Positions 51,320-61,550 of a stretch of DNA of 64,000 bases are shown in pieces. How positions within the stretch are numbered: position 1 is the stretch's first letter; each line of letters begins with the position of its first letter. Below the pieces are notes generated by a model. The model was not told the DNA's origin, searched no databases, and saw only the letters and a program-made list of their open reading frames with translations. Both the position numbers and the translations under genes were made by a program. This DNA is from Verrucomicrobiota bacterium (GTDB lineage Bacteria; Verrucomicrobiota; Verrucomicrobiia; Verrucomicrobiales; Verrucomicrobiaceae), in NCBI GenBank assembly GCA_017301975.1, contig JAFLEI010000027.1, positions 18,635-82,634 on the forward strand, written 5' to 3'.

Positions 51320-52816
51320 ATGCCGGATTCTGAACAAGACAACCCGCCCGCAGGCGCCGAAACCAAACCGATGCCGAAGCGTTACGGCATCGGCCTGAAC
51401 GTCGCGCTACAGGTGATCCTGGCACTGGCGCTGTTTGCCGGCGTCAACCGCCTGAACTACTACCACTACTGGCGCTGGGATCTCAGCCCCAGCCAGGACT
51501 ACACCCTCAGCCCGGCCACGCTGAAATACCTCGACAGCCTGACGCGCGATGTGCAGATCAACATCGTCTTTGGGCGTGACTCCAAGGTGTATGGTGAGGT
51601 GCAGTCCCTCCTGGAGGAGTACCACCTGCACGGCAGGCAGCGCATCAAGGTGCGCTCCATTGATCCGGTGCGCGACATTGAACGCGCCGAACAGCTCAAG
51701 GCGGACACCGGTCTCTCCCTGTCCCAAAACGGCGTGCTGATTCGTTGCGGCCAGAACAAGCGTTTCATCACCGAGGAGGAGCTCGTGGTCAGGGAGAAGG
51801 GCACCAGCACCAACAAGCAGATCATTGAATTTCGCGGGGAGGACGCCATCTCCTCCGCCCTCATCTCCGTCGTCGAAGGCCGTGTGCGGCGCTTCTATTA
51901 CGTCGTCGGCAAAGGCAGCCGATCCGCCTTGGGCCAGAGCGATTCCTACAACGCCGTCATCGATCTCGGCAAACAGCAGAACTTCGAGGTCATCCAGGTC
52001 AATCTCTCCGAAATCAGCCGCATCCCGCCGGACACCGACGGCATCCTCATTCTGGGCCCGCGCTACGACCTCTCCGAACGCGAGATCGTCATGCTCAACA
52101 ATTACTGGCAGTCCAAGCGCGCCGGCATTTTTATCATGCTGGACCCCGGCGGGGAAACCGCCCGGCTCAACGGCTTTCTCACGGCCAATGGCGTGCGCCC
52201 ACGCGGCGACCGCGTGCTGATGGCGGAAAGCACCAGCACCGGCCCCAAGAAAGAATTCACCGTGCTGGGAGAATTCATGAAGGAGGTGCCCTTCATTCAC
52301 CATCTGACATCCTCCGCCATCACACTGGCCGGGCAGACGGAATCGCTGGAAATCCTCGACGAAAACGCCTCGCTCAAGGAACGGTCCATCAGCGCCAAAC
52401 CGCTGATCCTGGCCGCCCCGCGCTACTGGGGTGAAAAGCAGTTCCTCGAAGAGCTGCCCGTCGTCGATGAAGAGGACACCCTGCCCCCCATTTATGTGGC
52501 CGCCAGCATCGAACGCGGTGCCCTGGGGGATGAAACCCAGCGTGCGGACAGCTCCCGCATGGTGGTGGTTTCCAACGCCACCCTGCTCGACAAGCAGACC
52601 ATGCTCGCCGTCAGCCGTGACTTCGCCGCCGCCGGCGTGAACTGGCTCATGAACCGCGAGAGCTTCATCGGCATCCCAGCCAAGTCCAAACACTCCTACC
52701 GCATCCAGCTCACCAGCAAGCAGCATGAACTGATCTTCTGGATCACCTCCATCACCCTTCCAGGCATCGTGCTCGGCTTTGGCTTCATGGTCTGGGCCAG
52801 CCGCCGGGCCGCATGA
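51320..52816 (+). CDS. GldG-like ABC-associated membrane protein
   Basis: A 498-residue protein with one N-terminal membrane helix (YGIGLNVALQVILALALFAG), a long periplasmic domain, and a C-terminal helix (LIFWITSITLPGIVLGFGFM). The WDLSPSQDYTLSPATLKYLD and DVQINIVFGRDSKVYGEVQS segments match the GldG / ABC_transp_aux family; TDGILILGPRYDLSEREIVM is a Rossmann-like segment. It partners GldA/F. In Flavobacterium the homologue is needed for gliding, but no other gld genes are here. Confidence 0.88.
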   Translation: MPDSEQDNPPAGAETKPMPKRYGIGLNVALQVILALALFAGVNRLNYYHYWRWDLSPSQDYTLSPATLKYLDSLTRDVQINIVFGRDSKVYGEVQSLLEEYHLHGRQRIKVRSIDPVRDIERAEQLKADTGLSLSQNGVLIRCGQNKRFITEEELVVREKGTSTNKQIIEFRGEDAISSALISVVEGRVRRFYYVVGKGSRSALGQSDSYNAVIDLGKQQNFEVIQVNLSEISRIPPDTDGILILGPRYDLSEREIVMLNNYWQSKRAGIFIMLDPGGETARLNGFLTANGVRPRGDRVLMAESTSTGPKKEFTVLGEFMKEVPFIHHLTSSAITLAGQTESLEILDENASLKERSISAKPLILAAPRYWGEKQFLEELPVVDEEDTLPPIYVAASIERGALGDETQRADSSRMVVVSNATLLDKQTMLAVSRDFAAAGVNWLMNRESFIGIPAKSKHSYRIQLTSKQHELIFWITSITLPGIVLGFGFMVWASRRAA

Positions 52817-52832
52817 GCACCGACTTTGACGC

Positions 52833-54668
52833 ATGAGCGCACGCACCACTCTTCTCCTGTTCCTGCTCGTCGCCGCCATGGGCGCGATCATCCTCGGCAT
52901 CGAGCGTTACTTCCCCGCCGCCATCGATCTGCGTGAAGTCAGGCGCGGCCCTACTCGCTTCGAAAAGGAAAAGGTCACCCGCATCGAAATCCTCACGGCC
53001 GAAAACGTGCCGCTTACCCTCGCGCGTGACGGCAGCGCCTGGCGGGTCGAGGCCCCCTATGAAGACCTGGCAGATCCACAGAAAGTCGCCGCGCTCATTC
53101 TCACCCTGCATGGCGTCGAATGGATCGAACGCATCCACAAGGAGGAGTTTGATGCGGCCGAATGGCAGAAAACCGGCCTGGACAAGCCTCGCTTCAAAGT
53201 GCGCCTCCTTGCCGGAGATGCACCGCTCTACGAATGCTGGTTCGGCTCTCCCGCAGCCGTCGAAAACAGCCTATACATCGGCATTCCAGACCCCGTCACC
53301 CATGAGCCCGCCTGGTACCTCGCCAAGAGTGAAGCGCCGATGGTCCTGCAGATTCCCGCCGCCTCCTGGCGCGATCCCAAGCTTCTGCGCCTCCCGGCGG
53401 AGGTCATCACCAGCGTCACCCTGAGCCAGCCCTCCGGTCAGATCGTACTCGCCCGTGAAAACGAGCACGCCCCCTGGCTGCTCGAAAAACCCCTCAAGAC
53501 GCGGGGCAGCAAGGAGCGCATCACCGAACTGCTCTCCGCCATTCTCAACATCGAAATCACCGAGGCCAAGGACGTCACCGCCACGGCCAAGGAAGATGCG
53601 CAGACCGCCCATGCCGATGAGATCAAAGTCACCGTGGAGTCCAAGGCACGTGGCAAATCCTACGAGTTCACCGTCAAAAAGCCTGCCGATGAAAAGCAGG
53701 CCGTCACCACCGCCACCACGGCCTATCGCAAGCCCACCTTCACGGTCGTCGCCAAAAACCTGCTCACCCTCTGGGTCACCCCCAATGCCCTGCGCGACCA
53801 CCTGCTGGCGCAAATCGACGGCGAGCGGCTCGACTTCCTCACCATCACCAGCAAGACCCACCCTGAAATCAATCTGCGCAACGAAGGCGGCTCCTGGTAC
53901 CTGCAGCGCCATGGCAAATGGGACCCCGCCAACGGCGAGCGCGTCTCCCGCTGCCTCAATGCACTCAACACCTATGAAATCCTGCAGTTTGCCGCAGATT
54001 CCGCCGCAGACCTGACTCCCTTTGGTTTGGACGATCCCTTCCAGACCGTCACCTGGACTCCGCAGCGCGAAAAGCCGGTGAAGCTCATGTTCGGCCACAA
54101 TGCGGAAAGCACCCAGTTCTTTGCCAAATACGAAAACGAGCCCTTCATCTACCGCATTGACGCCTCCCTGCTGCCCTCCCTGCCCACGGATGGCATCAAA
54201 TGGAAAGGCCTCGGAGCCCTGCGTTTCACCACCTTCGCGCTGCGCCGCATCACCATGGCCCAGGGCGCCTTTGCACCCACCATTCTCGACTACAACCCCG
54301 TCACCGCTGAATGGAAAGCTTCACGCGGTGGTCATGATATCACCGCCGAACTCGACCGCGTTAAAGCCGATCAGCTTGCCGCCGGCCTGGCACGTTTCAC
54401 GGTGCAGGACTGGGCCGCAGACCGCAGCGATGCGCTGCAAGCCCTGAAGACCCCCTTCCTCACCATCCAGATCGTCCTCGGCGAACCCGGCCGTCTCGAC
54501 GGCCCCGTGCGTGAGATCGAGATCCTCTTCTCCCCCACCCAGCCGAATGCCAGCACGGCCTTCTACTTTGGCCAGATCAAAAACGATCCCGACATTTTCT
54601 ACATCACCAACAACGCCTTGCTGCAGATTGCTGGAATCAACATCTTCAAGCCCAAGCAGGCTAAGTAG
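52833..54668 (+). CDS. DUF4340 protein of the ABC-2 cluster
   Basis: A 611-residue protein with an N-terminal membrane anchor (RTTLLLFLLVAAMGAIILGI) and repeats of a DUF4340 unit: KVTRIEILTAENVPLTLARD, then GSAWRVEAPYEDLADPQKVA; a similar pattern recurs near ARENEHAPWLLEKPLKTRGS and at INLRNEGGSWYLQRHGKWDP. DUF4340 proteins regularly follow GldG-like genes. They are exported and of unknown function. It starts 16 nt after the GldG-like stop. Confidence 0.88.
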   Translation: MSARTTLLLFLLVAAMGAIILGIERYFPAAIDLREVRRGPTRFEKEKVTRIEILTAENVPLTLARDGSAWRVEAPYEDLADPQKVAALILTLHGVEWIERIHKEEFDAAEWQKTGLDKPRFKVRLLAGDAPLYECWFGSPAAVENSLYIGIPDPVTHEPAWYLAKSEAPMVLQIPAASWRDPKLLRLPAEVITSVTLSQPSGQIVLARENEHAPWLLEKPLKTRGSKERITELLSAILNIEITEAKDVTATAKEDAQTAHADEIKVTVESKARGKSYEFTVKKPADEKQAVTTATTAYRKPTFTVVAKNLLTLWVTPNALRDHLLAQIDGERLDFLTITSKTHPEINLRNEGGSWYLQRHGKWDPANGERVSRCLNALNTYEILQFAADSAADLTPFGLDDPFQTVTWTPQREKPVKLMFGHNAESTQFFAKYENEPFIYRIDASLLPSLPTDGIKWKGLGALRFTTFALRRITMAQGAFAPTILDYNPVTAEWKASRGGHDITAELDRVKADQLAAGLARFTVQDWAADRSDALQALKTPFLTIQIVLGEPGRLDGPVREIEILFSPTQPNASTAFYFGQIKNDPDIFYITNNALLQIAGINIFKPKQAK

Positions 54669-54811
54669 GCTCAGCTGAGAAAGCGTCCAGTCCTCCAGGT
54701 AAGTGGACGAACGCTCAGATGTCCAAAGCAGCATTTCCGAACAGGGCCTCATACCACACGCCATTGAAAACGGGTCTGGCAGGCTTGTGCACGGGTAGCG
54801 GGGCGCTCCGG

Positions 54812-54960
54812 TCGTAGGTTGGATGTGTTTGGCGGCGCAACCGCTTCTTCGCTCCACAGTTCCCTCCGCCAAACCATCCGACCACAAGGGTGCTCGCACG
54901 CCCCAAAGTTTGCGGAACACTGATGGACGGGCGGGCTGTCGCCACCCCCATCCTGCGATC
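54812..54960 (+). repeat. Dispersed TIR element, copy D (complete)
   Basis: Starts with TCGTAGGTTGGATGTGTTTG and ends CGCCACCCCCATCCTGCGAT, imperfect inverted ends. Inner blocks are more diverged (CTCCGCCAAACCATCCGACC). It fills most of the gap between two converging genes and its last base is inside the outer-membrane-factor stop codon. Its outer end (reverse strand ACATCCAACCTACGACC) is the closest unoccupied match to the IS target. Bases 54669-54811 hold nothing recognised. Confidence 0.85.
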
Positions 54961-56470
54961 AATCCTTTTTGAACCAGCCCTTCACCTTCGTGAAGAAGCC
55001 TTTCTTTTCGGCGGTGGAACCCCGTGCTGCCGGATCTGCCGTGGCCACGGGAACCGTGACGGGCAGGCTTTGATCCCAGCCACCACCGAGCGCCTTGATC
55101 AGACTGACACTGGCGATCAACCGCTGACCCGCGAGCGTGGCGCAGGCACGCTGCGTCAAGAGCAACGAACGGTTGGCCTCGATCACATCCAGATACGGGC
55201 TCGTTCCCGCTTCATAGCGCGCATGCGCGATCTCGGCAGCTTTTTGCGCGCTGTCCCGTGCACGGTGCTGCGCCTCCGCCTGAGTGGTCAAATTTCGCAG
55301 CGCGGCGAGCGCGTTTTCGACATCGCCAAAAGACGCGAGAACAGCCTGCCGGTAATTCGCCAGCGCCTCATCATGTGCAGCGCGGCTCCGCTCTGCGGCC
55401 GCCCGGTTTTTGCCACCGGCCAGCAACGGCACGCTGATGCTGGGCCCCACGTTCCAGTTGAGGCTGCTGAGCTCGAAAAGCTTGGCCGAATCCCCGCTGA
55501 GGTAGCCACCGTGCCCGATCAGCTTGATGCTGGGAAAGAAGTTCCCTTTCACAACGCCGATCTGCGCCGTGGCCGAGGCCAGCGTGCGTTCGGCGGCGGC
55601 CACATCCGGGCGGCGCTCCAGCAGATCCGTAGGCACTCCCACAGGAATGCCCGGAGGCGTGGGCAGCAGGCTGGCATTGCCCCCGAGCTTGAAGGCGCTG
55701 GGATTGGTGCCGATGAGCAACGCGATGCCGTTTTCAAGCTGGTCGCGCTGGTTCTGCAGCGCGCTCACCTCCGCCTCCGCGCTGGCCACTTCCGTCTCCG
55801 CCTGCGCCTGCTCCAGTTCGCTGCCCGCACCGGCTTTGACCCGCGCATGGGCGATGTCCAGCGCCTGCCTGCGCCAGCCGACAGCGGCACGCACCGTCTG
55901 CAGTTCGCCATCGAGAGCCCGAATGCGGAAGTAATTCGTGGCGACATCGGCATGCATGCCGAGAAGCACGTTCTGCATCATGCTGGCGGCTGCGGAGGCA
56001 TCCGCACGCGCGCTCTCCACCTGCCGGCGGATCTTGCCCCACAGATCAAGCTCCCAGGAGAAGTCGAGCGGCACATTGTAGCTCGGTCCCACGTAGTGCA
56101 GGCCGCCCAGCGGAAACGCGCTCGGCATGTTTGGCGAAGTGCGTTGCGTGGTGATGGCCGCATTGATGTCCGCAGTCGGGAAGAAGGCGGAACGGGCGAT
56201 GCCGGTGCCGGCACGCGCCTGGTCAAAGCGTGCGACCGCCGCCTTCAGCGTCTGGTTGTGCGCCGTGGCGCGCGCCATGAGCTCGTTCAGCCGGGCATCG
56301 CCGAACACACGCCACCAGTCGCCCTTGGGCAGCGAGTCCAGCGGGCGTGTTTCACGCCAGCGGATGGCAGATTTGTAGTTCGGCGGCGTCACCGTGTCAG
56401 GACGCTCATAATTCGGCCCGACTTGGGCGAGAGCAGGTGTCACGAGAAGGAGGATAAGCAGGGAGCGCAT
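54959..56470 (-). CDS. Outer-membrane efflux factor (TolC/NodT family)
   Basis: Outer-membrane channel of an RND pump. The 503-residue protein has two OEP repeats typical of the family: GDWWRVFGDARLNELMARAT, and later LERRPDVAAAERTLASATAQ, GVVKGNFFPSIKLIGHGGYL and DVIEANRSLLLTQRACATLA. NodT-type members are usually lipoproteins, but here the signal (MRSLLILLLVTPALAQVGPN) has no lipobox Cys. A TTG at 56482 is in frame; the ATG at 56470 is used, 8 nt after the RND stop. Confidence 0.9.
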   Translation of the reverse strand: MRSLLILLLVTPALAQVGPNYERPDTVTPPNYKSAIRWRETRPLDSLPKGDWWRVFGDARLNELMARATAHNQTLKAAVARFDQARAGTGIARSAFFPTADINAAITTQRTSPNMPSAFPLGGLHYVGPSYNVPLDFSWELDLWGKIRRQVESARADASAAASMMQNVLLGMHADVATNYFRIRALDGELQTVRAAVGWRRQALDIAHARVKAGAGSELEQAQAETEVASAEAEVSALQNQRDQLENGIALLIGTNPSAFKLGGNASLLPTPPGIPVGVPTDLLERRPDVAAAERTLASATAQIGVVKGNFFPSIKLIGHGGYLSGDSAKLFELSSLNWNVGPSISVPLLAGGKNRAAAERSRAAHDEALANYRQAVLASFGDVENALAALRNLTTQAEAQHRARDSAQKAAEIAHARYEAGTSPYLDVIEANRSLLLTQRACATLAGQRLIASVSLIKALGGGWDQSLPVTVPVATADPAARGSTAEKKGFFTKVKGWFKKD

Positions 56471-56478
56471 AACAGGGA

Positions 56479-59400
56479 TCAATGAGGGACTGGAAGGGCG
56501 GCGGCGGGAATTTCTGCGGCGGGAGCGGCGGTCTTTTTCTTGTGACCCATCATCACCAGCACATAAAACACCGGTGTGAAGAACAGGCCCAGGAAGGTCA
56601 CCCCGATCATCCCGGCAAACACCGCCGTGCCCATGGCGCGGCGCATTTCAGCACCCGCACCCGTGGAAACAACGAGCGGATACACCCCCGCGATGAAGGC
56701 GATGGACGTCATCAAAATCGGACGCAGACGCAGGCGGCAGGCTTCGATGGCCGCATCGAAGGCGCTCAGCCCGTGGTCAAACCGCTCCTTCGCAAATTCG
56801 ACGATGAGGATGGCGTTTTTGCACGCCAGGCCGATCAGCACGATGAAGCCGATCTGGGTGAAGATGTTGTTGTCACCATGGGTGATCATCACGCCGGCCA
56901 GGGCAAACAAAAGGCAAAGCGGCACGATCAAGATGATGGCCAGCGGCAGGCGCAGGCTCTCATACTGCGCCGCCAGGACCATGAACACCAGCAGGATGCA
57001 GAGCGGATAAACAAACACCGCCGTATTGCCGGCAATGATCTTCTGGTAGACAAGCTCGGTCCACTGGAACTCAAAGCCCGGTGGCAGCGATTTCGCGAGT
57101 TCGGCGATCACTTCCTCCCCCTGCCCCGAACTGAGCGGCGGGGCGGCGGCGCCATTGAGATCTGCCGCGAGGTAGCCGTTATAATGCGTCACGCGATCCG
57201 GGCCAAAGCTTTCACTCACTTTGATCAGCGATCCCACGGGCACCATCTCACCCGCCAGATTGCGCGTTTTCAGACGCGTGATGTCTTTGACGTCATCGCG
57301 GAACTGCGGCTCAGCCTGCGCCACCACCTGGTAGGTGCGGCCAAAGCGATTGAAGTCATTCACGTAGAGGCTGCCCAGATTGATCTGCAACGTCTCAAAC
57401 AGATTCGCCAGCGGCACGCCCTGCATCTTGGCTTTCTCGCGGTCCACGTCGGCCTCCAGCTGCGGCACATTCACCGTGTAGCCGGAGTAAACCTGCATGA
57501 GCTTCCCGCTGCCATAAGCCGCGCCAATAAGTCCCTGCGTGGCCTGATACAGGGCTGCGTAACCCTGATCCCCACGGTCCTGGACCATCAGCTTGAAGCC
57601 ACCCGTGGTGCCGATGCCGTTCACAGGCGGCGGCGAGAGCACCAGCACCATGGCGTCCTGAATCGCCATGAACTTGCCGTTCAACGCACCCGCGATGGCA
57701 TCCCCCGAAAGCTCGGGCGTCTTGCGGTCTTCAAAGTCATCCAGGCCCACGAAAACGATGCCGCTGTTCGGACTGATGCTGAAGCCATGGATCGACAAAC
57801 CTGGGAAAGCGATCGCGTCCTTCACACCCGGATGGCTCAGGGCGATCTCCGACATTTTGCGCATCACGTCTTCCGTGCGATCCAACGATGCACCATCCGG
57901 CAACTGCGCAAAGCCGACGAGGTACTGCTTGTCCTGCCCGGGCACGAAACCCGTCGGCACCATGTCAAAGCCCTTCCACGTCGCCCACACCAGGCCGCAG
58001 TAAATGACGACCGCGACAAAGCTGAAACGGATGATGCGTTTCACGATGCCCACATAGGCATTCGACGACCACTCAAAGAAGCGGTTGAACGGGCGGAAGA
58101 ACCAGCCCAGCATCGCGTCAATGAGGCGGGAAAGGATGTCCTTCTTTGCGTGATGGTCCTTCAGCAGCAGCGCCGAAAGCGCAGGACTGAGCGTGAGCGA
58201 ATTGATGGCCGAGATGACCGTCGAGATGGCGATGGTCACGGCGAACTGCTTGTAGAACTGGCCGCTGAGCCCGCTGATGAACGCCGTGGGAATGAAGACC
58301 GCGCACAGCACCAGCGCCGTGGCGACAATCGGCCCCGTCACTTCCGTCATCGCCTGCTTGGTGGCTTCCACAGGATTCAATCCGTTGCGGATGTTTCGCT
58401 CGACGTTTTCCACCACCACGATGGCGTCATCCACCACGATGCCGATCGCTAGAACGAGACCAAAGAGGGAGAGGTTGTTGATCGAGAAACCCAGCAGATG
58501 CATCACGGCAAAGGTGCCGACCAAGGACACCGGCACCGCTGCCAGCGGGATGATCGAAGCGCGCCACGTTTGCAGGAACACGACCACCACAAGGACGACG
58601 AGCAGCAGCGCTTCAATGAGCGTGTGAATGACGGCGTCGATGGACTTGTCCACGAACACCGTCGGGTCATAGGCGATGGCGTAGTCCATGCCTTCGGGAA
58701 ACTTCGTCTTCAGCTCCGCCATCTTTGAGCGCACGGCTTTGGACAGCTCCAGGGCATTGGCGCCCGGCAGCTGAAACACCGGCACACCGACGGCGCGCTT
58801 GTTGTTCAGCAAACTGCGCAGCGCATACTCGCTGGATCCCATTTCGAGACGCGCCACGTCCTTGAGACGCAGCTTCTCGCCATGCTCGCCGATTTTGACA
58901 ATGATGTTCTCAAACTCCTGCTCGCTCAGCAAACGGCCTTTGGCGTTCACCGTCAGCTCAAAGGCGACATTGTTCTTCACCGGCTGCTGGCCGATGGCCC
59001 CCGCAGCGACCTGCACGTTCTGCTCGCGGATGGCATTCACGATGTCCGAGGAGGTCAGTCCACGCGCAGCGGCCTTGTCGGGATCGATCCACACACGCAT
59101 CGCATATTCACCACCGCCAAAGAGCTGCACCTGGCCGACGCCGGGCAGGCGGGCGAGCTCGTCCTTCACATTGAGCGTGGCGTAGTTGCGCAGATAAAGC
59201 CGGTCGTAGCGGTCATTGGGTGAAAGCAGATGCACCACCATTGTGAGATTGGGGGAGGACTTCACCGTGGTGACCCCAAAGCGCCGCACTTCCTCAGGCA
59301 GCTTTGGCAGCACCTGTGACACACGGTTCTGCACCTGCACCTGCGCGAGGTCGATGTCGATGCCCAGCTTGAACGTGACGGTGAGCGTCATCACGCCGTT

Positions 59401-59658
59401 CGCCGTGCTCTGCGACGACATGTACAGCATGTTTTCGATGCCGTTGATCGTCTGCTCCAGCGGCGAGGCCACCGTCTCAGCGATTGTCTTGGGATTCGCT
59501 CCCGGATAAGTTGCCGTCACGATGACAGTCGGCGGCGCGACTTCCGGGTACTCGGAGATCGGCAGTTGAAAGAGTGAGATGGCACCGAGGATGAAGATCA
59601 GCAGTGACAGCACGCCCGCAAAAATGGGGCGCGTGATGAAGAAACGGGAAAAATTCAT
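56479..59658 (-). CDS. RND multidrug efflux permease (HAE-1/AcrB-like)
   Basis: Proton-driven efflux pump, 1,059 residues, full length with twelve helices and two large periplasmic loops. The start MNFSRFFITRPIFAGVLSLL, SEYPEVAPPTVIVTATYPGA, helix-4 LVLAIGIVVDDAIVVVENVE (proton-relay Asp pair) and FKNAILIVEFAKE-type segment (here ACKNAILIVEFAKERFDHG) are HAE-1 marks. It lies between the adaptor (31 nt upstream) and the channel gene. Confidence 0.96.
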   Translation of the reverse strand: MNFSRFFITRPIFAGVLSLLIFILGAISLFQLPISEYPEVAPPTVIVTATYPGANPKTIAETVASPLEQTINGIENMLYMSSQSTANGVMTLTVTFKLGIDIDLAQVQVQNRVSQVLPKLPEEVRRFGVTTVKSSPNLTMVVHLLSPNDRYDRLYLRNYATLNVKDELARLPGVGQVQLFGGGEYAMRVWIDPDKAAARGLTSSDIVNAIREQNVQVAAGAIGQQPVKNNVAFELTVNAKGRLLSEQEFENIIVKIGEHGEKLRLKDVARLEMGSSEYALRSLLNNKRAVGVPVFQLPGANALELSKAVRSKMAELKTKFPEGMDYAIAYDPTVFVDKSIDAVIHTLIEALLLVVLVVVVFLQTWRASIIPLAAVPVSLVGTFAVMHLLGFSINNLSLFGLVLAIGIVVDDAIVVVENVERNIRNGLNPVEATKQAMTEVTGPIVATALVLCAVFIPTAFISGLSGQFYKQFAVTIAISTVISAINSLTLSPALSALLLKDHHAKKDILSRLIDAMLGWFFRPFNRFFEWSSNAYVGIVKRIIRFSFVAVVIYCGLVWATWKGFDMVPTGFVPGQDKQYLVGFAQLPDGASLDRTEDVMRKMSEIALSHPGVKDAIAFPGLSIHGFSISPNSGIVFVGLDDFEDRKTPELSGDAIAGALNGKFMAIQDAMVLVLSPPPVNGIGTTGGFKLMVQDRGDQGYAALYQATQGLIGAAYGSGKLMQVYSGYTVNVPQLEADVDREKAKMQGVPLANLFETLQINLGSLYVNDFNRFGRTYQVVAQAEPQFRDDVKDITRLKTRNLAGEMVPVGSLIKVSESFGPDRVTHYNGYLAADLNGAAAPPLSSGQGEEVIAELAKSLPPGFEFQWTELVYQKIIAGNTAVFVYPLCILLVFMVLAAQYESLRLPLAIILIVPLCLLFALAGVMITHGDNNIFTQIGFIVLIGLACKNAILIVEFAKERFDHGLSAFDAAIEACRLRLRPILMTSIAFIAGVYPLVVSTGAGAEMRRAMGTAVFAGMIGVTFLGLFFTPVFYVLVMMGHKKKTAAPAAEIPAAALPVPH

Positions 59659-59689
59659 GGCAGCGTATGAGGGGTTGTGCGCGTGGCCA

Positions 59690-60850
59690 TTACTTGGCCG
59701 CCGTTTCCTTGGCTGGTGCCGGAGCAGGAGCCGATGGCGCGACTGGCATGCCCGGCTGCGGCAGTCTGGCCATGCCGTTCACGATGATCTTGTCGCCAAA
59801 AGCGAGGCCGCTGCGGATGATGCGCTTGCCATCAATGGTCGGGCCGATCACCACCGCTTTGTAAACCGAGATCGGCGGTGTCTTCGTTTCATCAATGCCC
59901 AGCACAAACTTGTTCGCCTGATCGGTGAGGATGCTCTTTTCATCCACCAGCAGCGCCTTGTACTTGCCGGTCATGGGGATGCGGATGCGGGCAAAGAGAC
60001 CCGGAGTAAGCATGCCGTCGGCATTCGAGAATTCAGCCCGCAGCACCATGCTGCCCGTGCTGGCATCCAGACGGTTGTCGAAGGATTCGACATGCCCCTT
60101 GTGTGAAAAGTCCTCCTCGTTTGAAAGCTGGAGCTCCACCGGCATGCGGCCGTCACCATTGGTAAAGGTCTTCTTGTCGCGCTGCATCGCCTGGATCTTG
60201 AGAAGGCTGTTCTCATCAATGTCTGAGTACACATACACGGGGTCCACGGTCACGATGGTCGTGAGCAGCGTGGTCCCCGCAGTGACGAAATTGCCGGTGG
60301 TCGTGATCGCACGGCTGATGCGCCCGCTGATCGGTGCCTTGACCGAGCTGTGTTCGAACTCGATTTCCGCGCTGTGCTGCGCCGCCTTGGCGGCTTCCAG
60401 CCCGGCCTTCGCCTGCAGGTTCATCGACTCACGCGCCTCCGCCTGCTCCGGGGCGATGGCTTTCGCCGCGAGCAGCGTCTGCACACGATCAAACTCACGC
60501 TTCATCGCCATGGCATTCGCCTCGGCCCGCGCCACCTCGGCCCCTGTGGAGCGCAGCCGGGTCTCAAACGGGCGCTGGTCGATGGTGAACAGCACATCCC
60601 CCTTCTTGACCAAGGCCCCGGCCTGGAAATGAACTTCGGTGATGTAGCCGGACACGCGGGGCTTCAGCTCCACCGTCTCCACCGGCTCGACGCGCCCCGT
60701 GAACTCCTCCCACTCGACGAGTTCTTTCTGCTCAACCGGTGCGAGCGTCACCGGAGCCGGAGGCATCTGACCGCCGCCGTGGCCGCCCGCAGGCGGTTTG
60801 CCACAGGCGGCGAGGAGCAGGACGAATGGGAGGAAGGTTTGGAGTTTCAC
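59690..60850 (-). CDS. RND periplasmic adaptor (membrane fusion) lipoprotein
   Basis: A 386-residue adaptor, lipobox LLLAACGKPP, Cys near residue 16. The barrel-sandwich part is VELKPRVSGYITEVHFQAGA with its second half at SVKAPISGRISRAITTTGNF, linked by a helical hairpin. It bridges the permease and outer-membrane channel. It is 68 nt after the TetR stop. Confidence 0.93.
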   Translation of the reverse strand: MKLQTFLPFVLLLAACGKPPAGGHGGGQMPPAPVTLAPVEQKELVEWEEFTGRVEPVETVELKPRVSGYITEVHFQAGALVKKGDVLFTIDQRPFETRLRSTGAEVARAEANAMAMKREFDRVQTLLAAKAIAPEQAEARESMNLQAKAGLEAAKAAQHSAEIEFEHSSVKAPISGRISRAITTTGNFVTAGTTLLTTIVTVDPVYVYSDIDENSLLKIQAMQRDKKTFTNGDGRMPVELQLSNEEDFSHKGHVESFDNRLDASTGSMVLRAEFSNADGMLTPGLFARIRIPMTGKYKALLVDEKSILTDQANKFVLGIDETKTPPISVYKAVVIGPTIDGKRIIRSGLAFGDKIIVNGMARLPQPGMPVAPSAPAPAPAKETAAK

Positions 60851-60918
60851 GAGGCGCGTTGGTTTTGGGGTGGGAAGTTGACCAGTTGGTTAATTTGAAA
60901 GCAAAAAATAGGCGCACA

Positions 60919-61515
60919 TCAGCCTTTGACGCCGAGAATGATCTTGGCCCCGGACTCAAACTCATCCAGGCGACCCAGGTCATTCCACATCCGGGCGTGG
61001 AGCAGCAGCCCCTCGCTGTAGGCAAACACAATCCGTGCCAGAGCCATCGCATCATGCGTGACAATGCTGCCCTGAGCCTGCGCGTCGCGGATGGCGCTCT
61101 CGTAGTAGCGGATGAACTGGCTCAGGATTTCCTGCAGTTTGTCCCGCAACTTCTCGTCCACCGTGCTGACCTCCGCCCCCAGGGAATGGATGGGGCAGCC
61201 CAGCACCCGCCCATGCTTTTCAAACAGTTCCTCCTGCTCCTGGCGGAAATTGCGGAAGCAGTTCAGAATGCGCTCCACCGGGGGCACCACGGGGGAAAAG
61301 ATCTGGTCCAGTTCCTTGCGGTGCTCGGTCCAGCCGTGATCGATCGCCGCGAGGGCCAACTCAGTTTTGGACTCAAAGAAGTGGTAAAAGCTGCCCTTCT
61401 TCACCCCTGCCCTTTCGCAAATGTGATCCACCGAGGTGCTGCCATAGCTGCCTGCCCAGATCAGTTCGATCATGGCATCAATTAAGCGGTCTTTAGCAGT
61501 AGAAGTGCGGCCCAT
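60919..61515 (-). CDS. TetR-family repressor of the efflux operon
   Basis: A 198-residue TetR regulator. The helix-turn-helix is STSVDHICERAGVKKGSFYH, with FFESKTELALAAID after it. As first gene of the efflux operon it is expected to repress its own operon and to be released by a pump substrate. A dyad lies 35 nt upstream of its start (61551-61566). Confidence 0.92.
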   Translation of the reverse strand: MGRTSTAKDRLIDAMIELIWAGSYGSTSVDHICERAGVKKGSFYHFFESKTELALAAIDHGWTEHRKELDQIFSPVVPPVERILNCFRNFRQEQEELFEKHGRVLGCPIHSLGAEVSTVDEKLRDKLQEILSQFIRYYESAIRDAQAQGSIVTHDAMALARIVFAYSEGLLLHARMWNDLGRLDEFESGAKIILGVKG

Positions 61516-61550
61516 GGAGATTTCGGTAAAAGTAGCGGAGCTTTAAAATA

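Noticed and set aside
56482..58452. 656-codon open frame antisense to the RND permease
   Set aside because: Arg/His-rich shadow with no motif; the permease is unmistakable.
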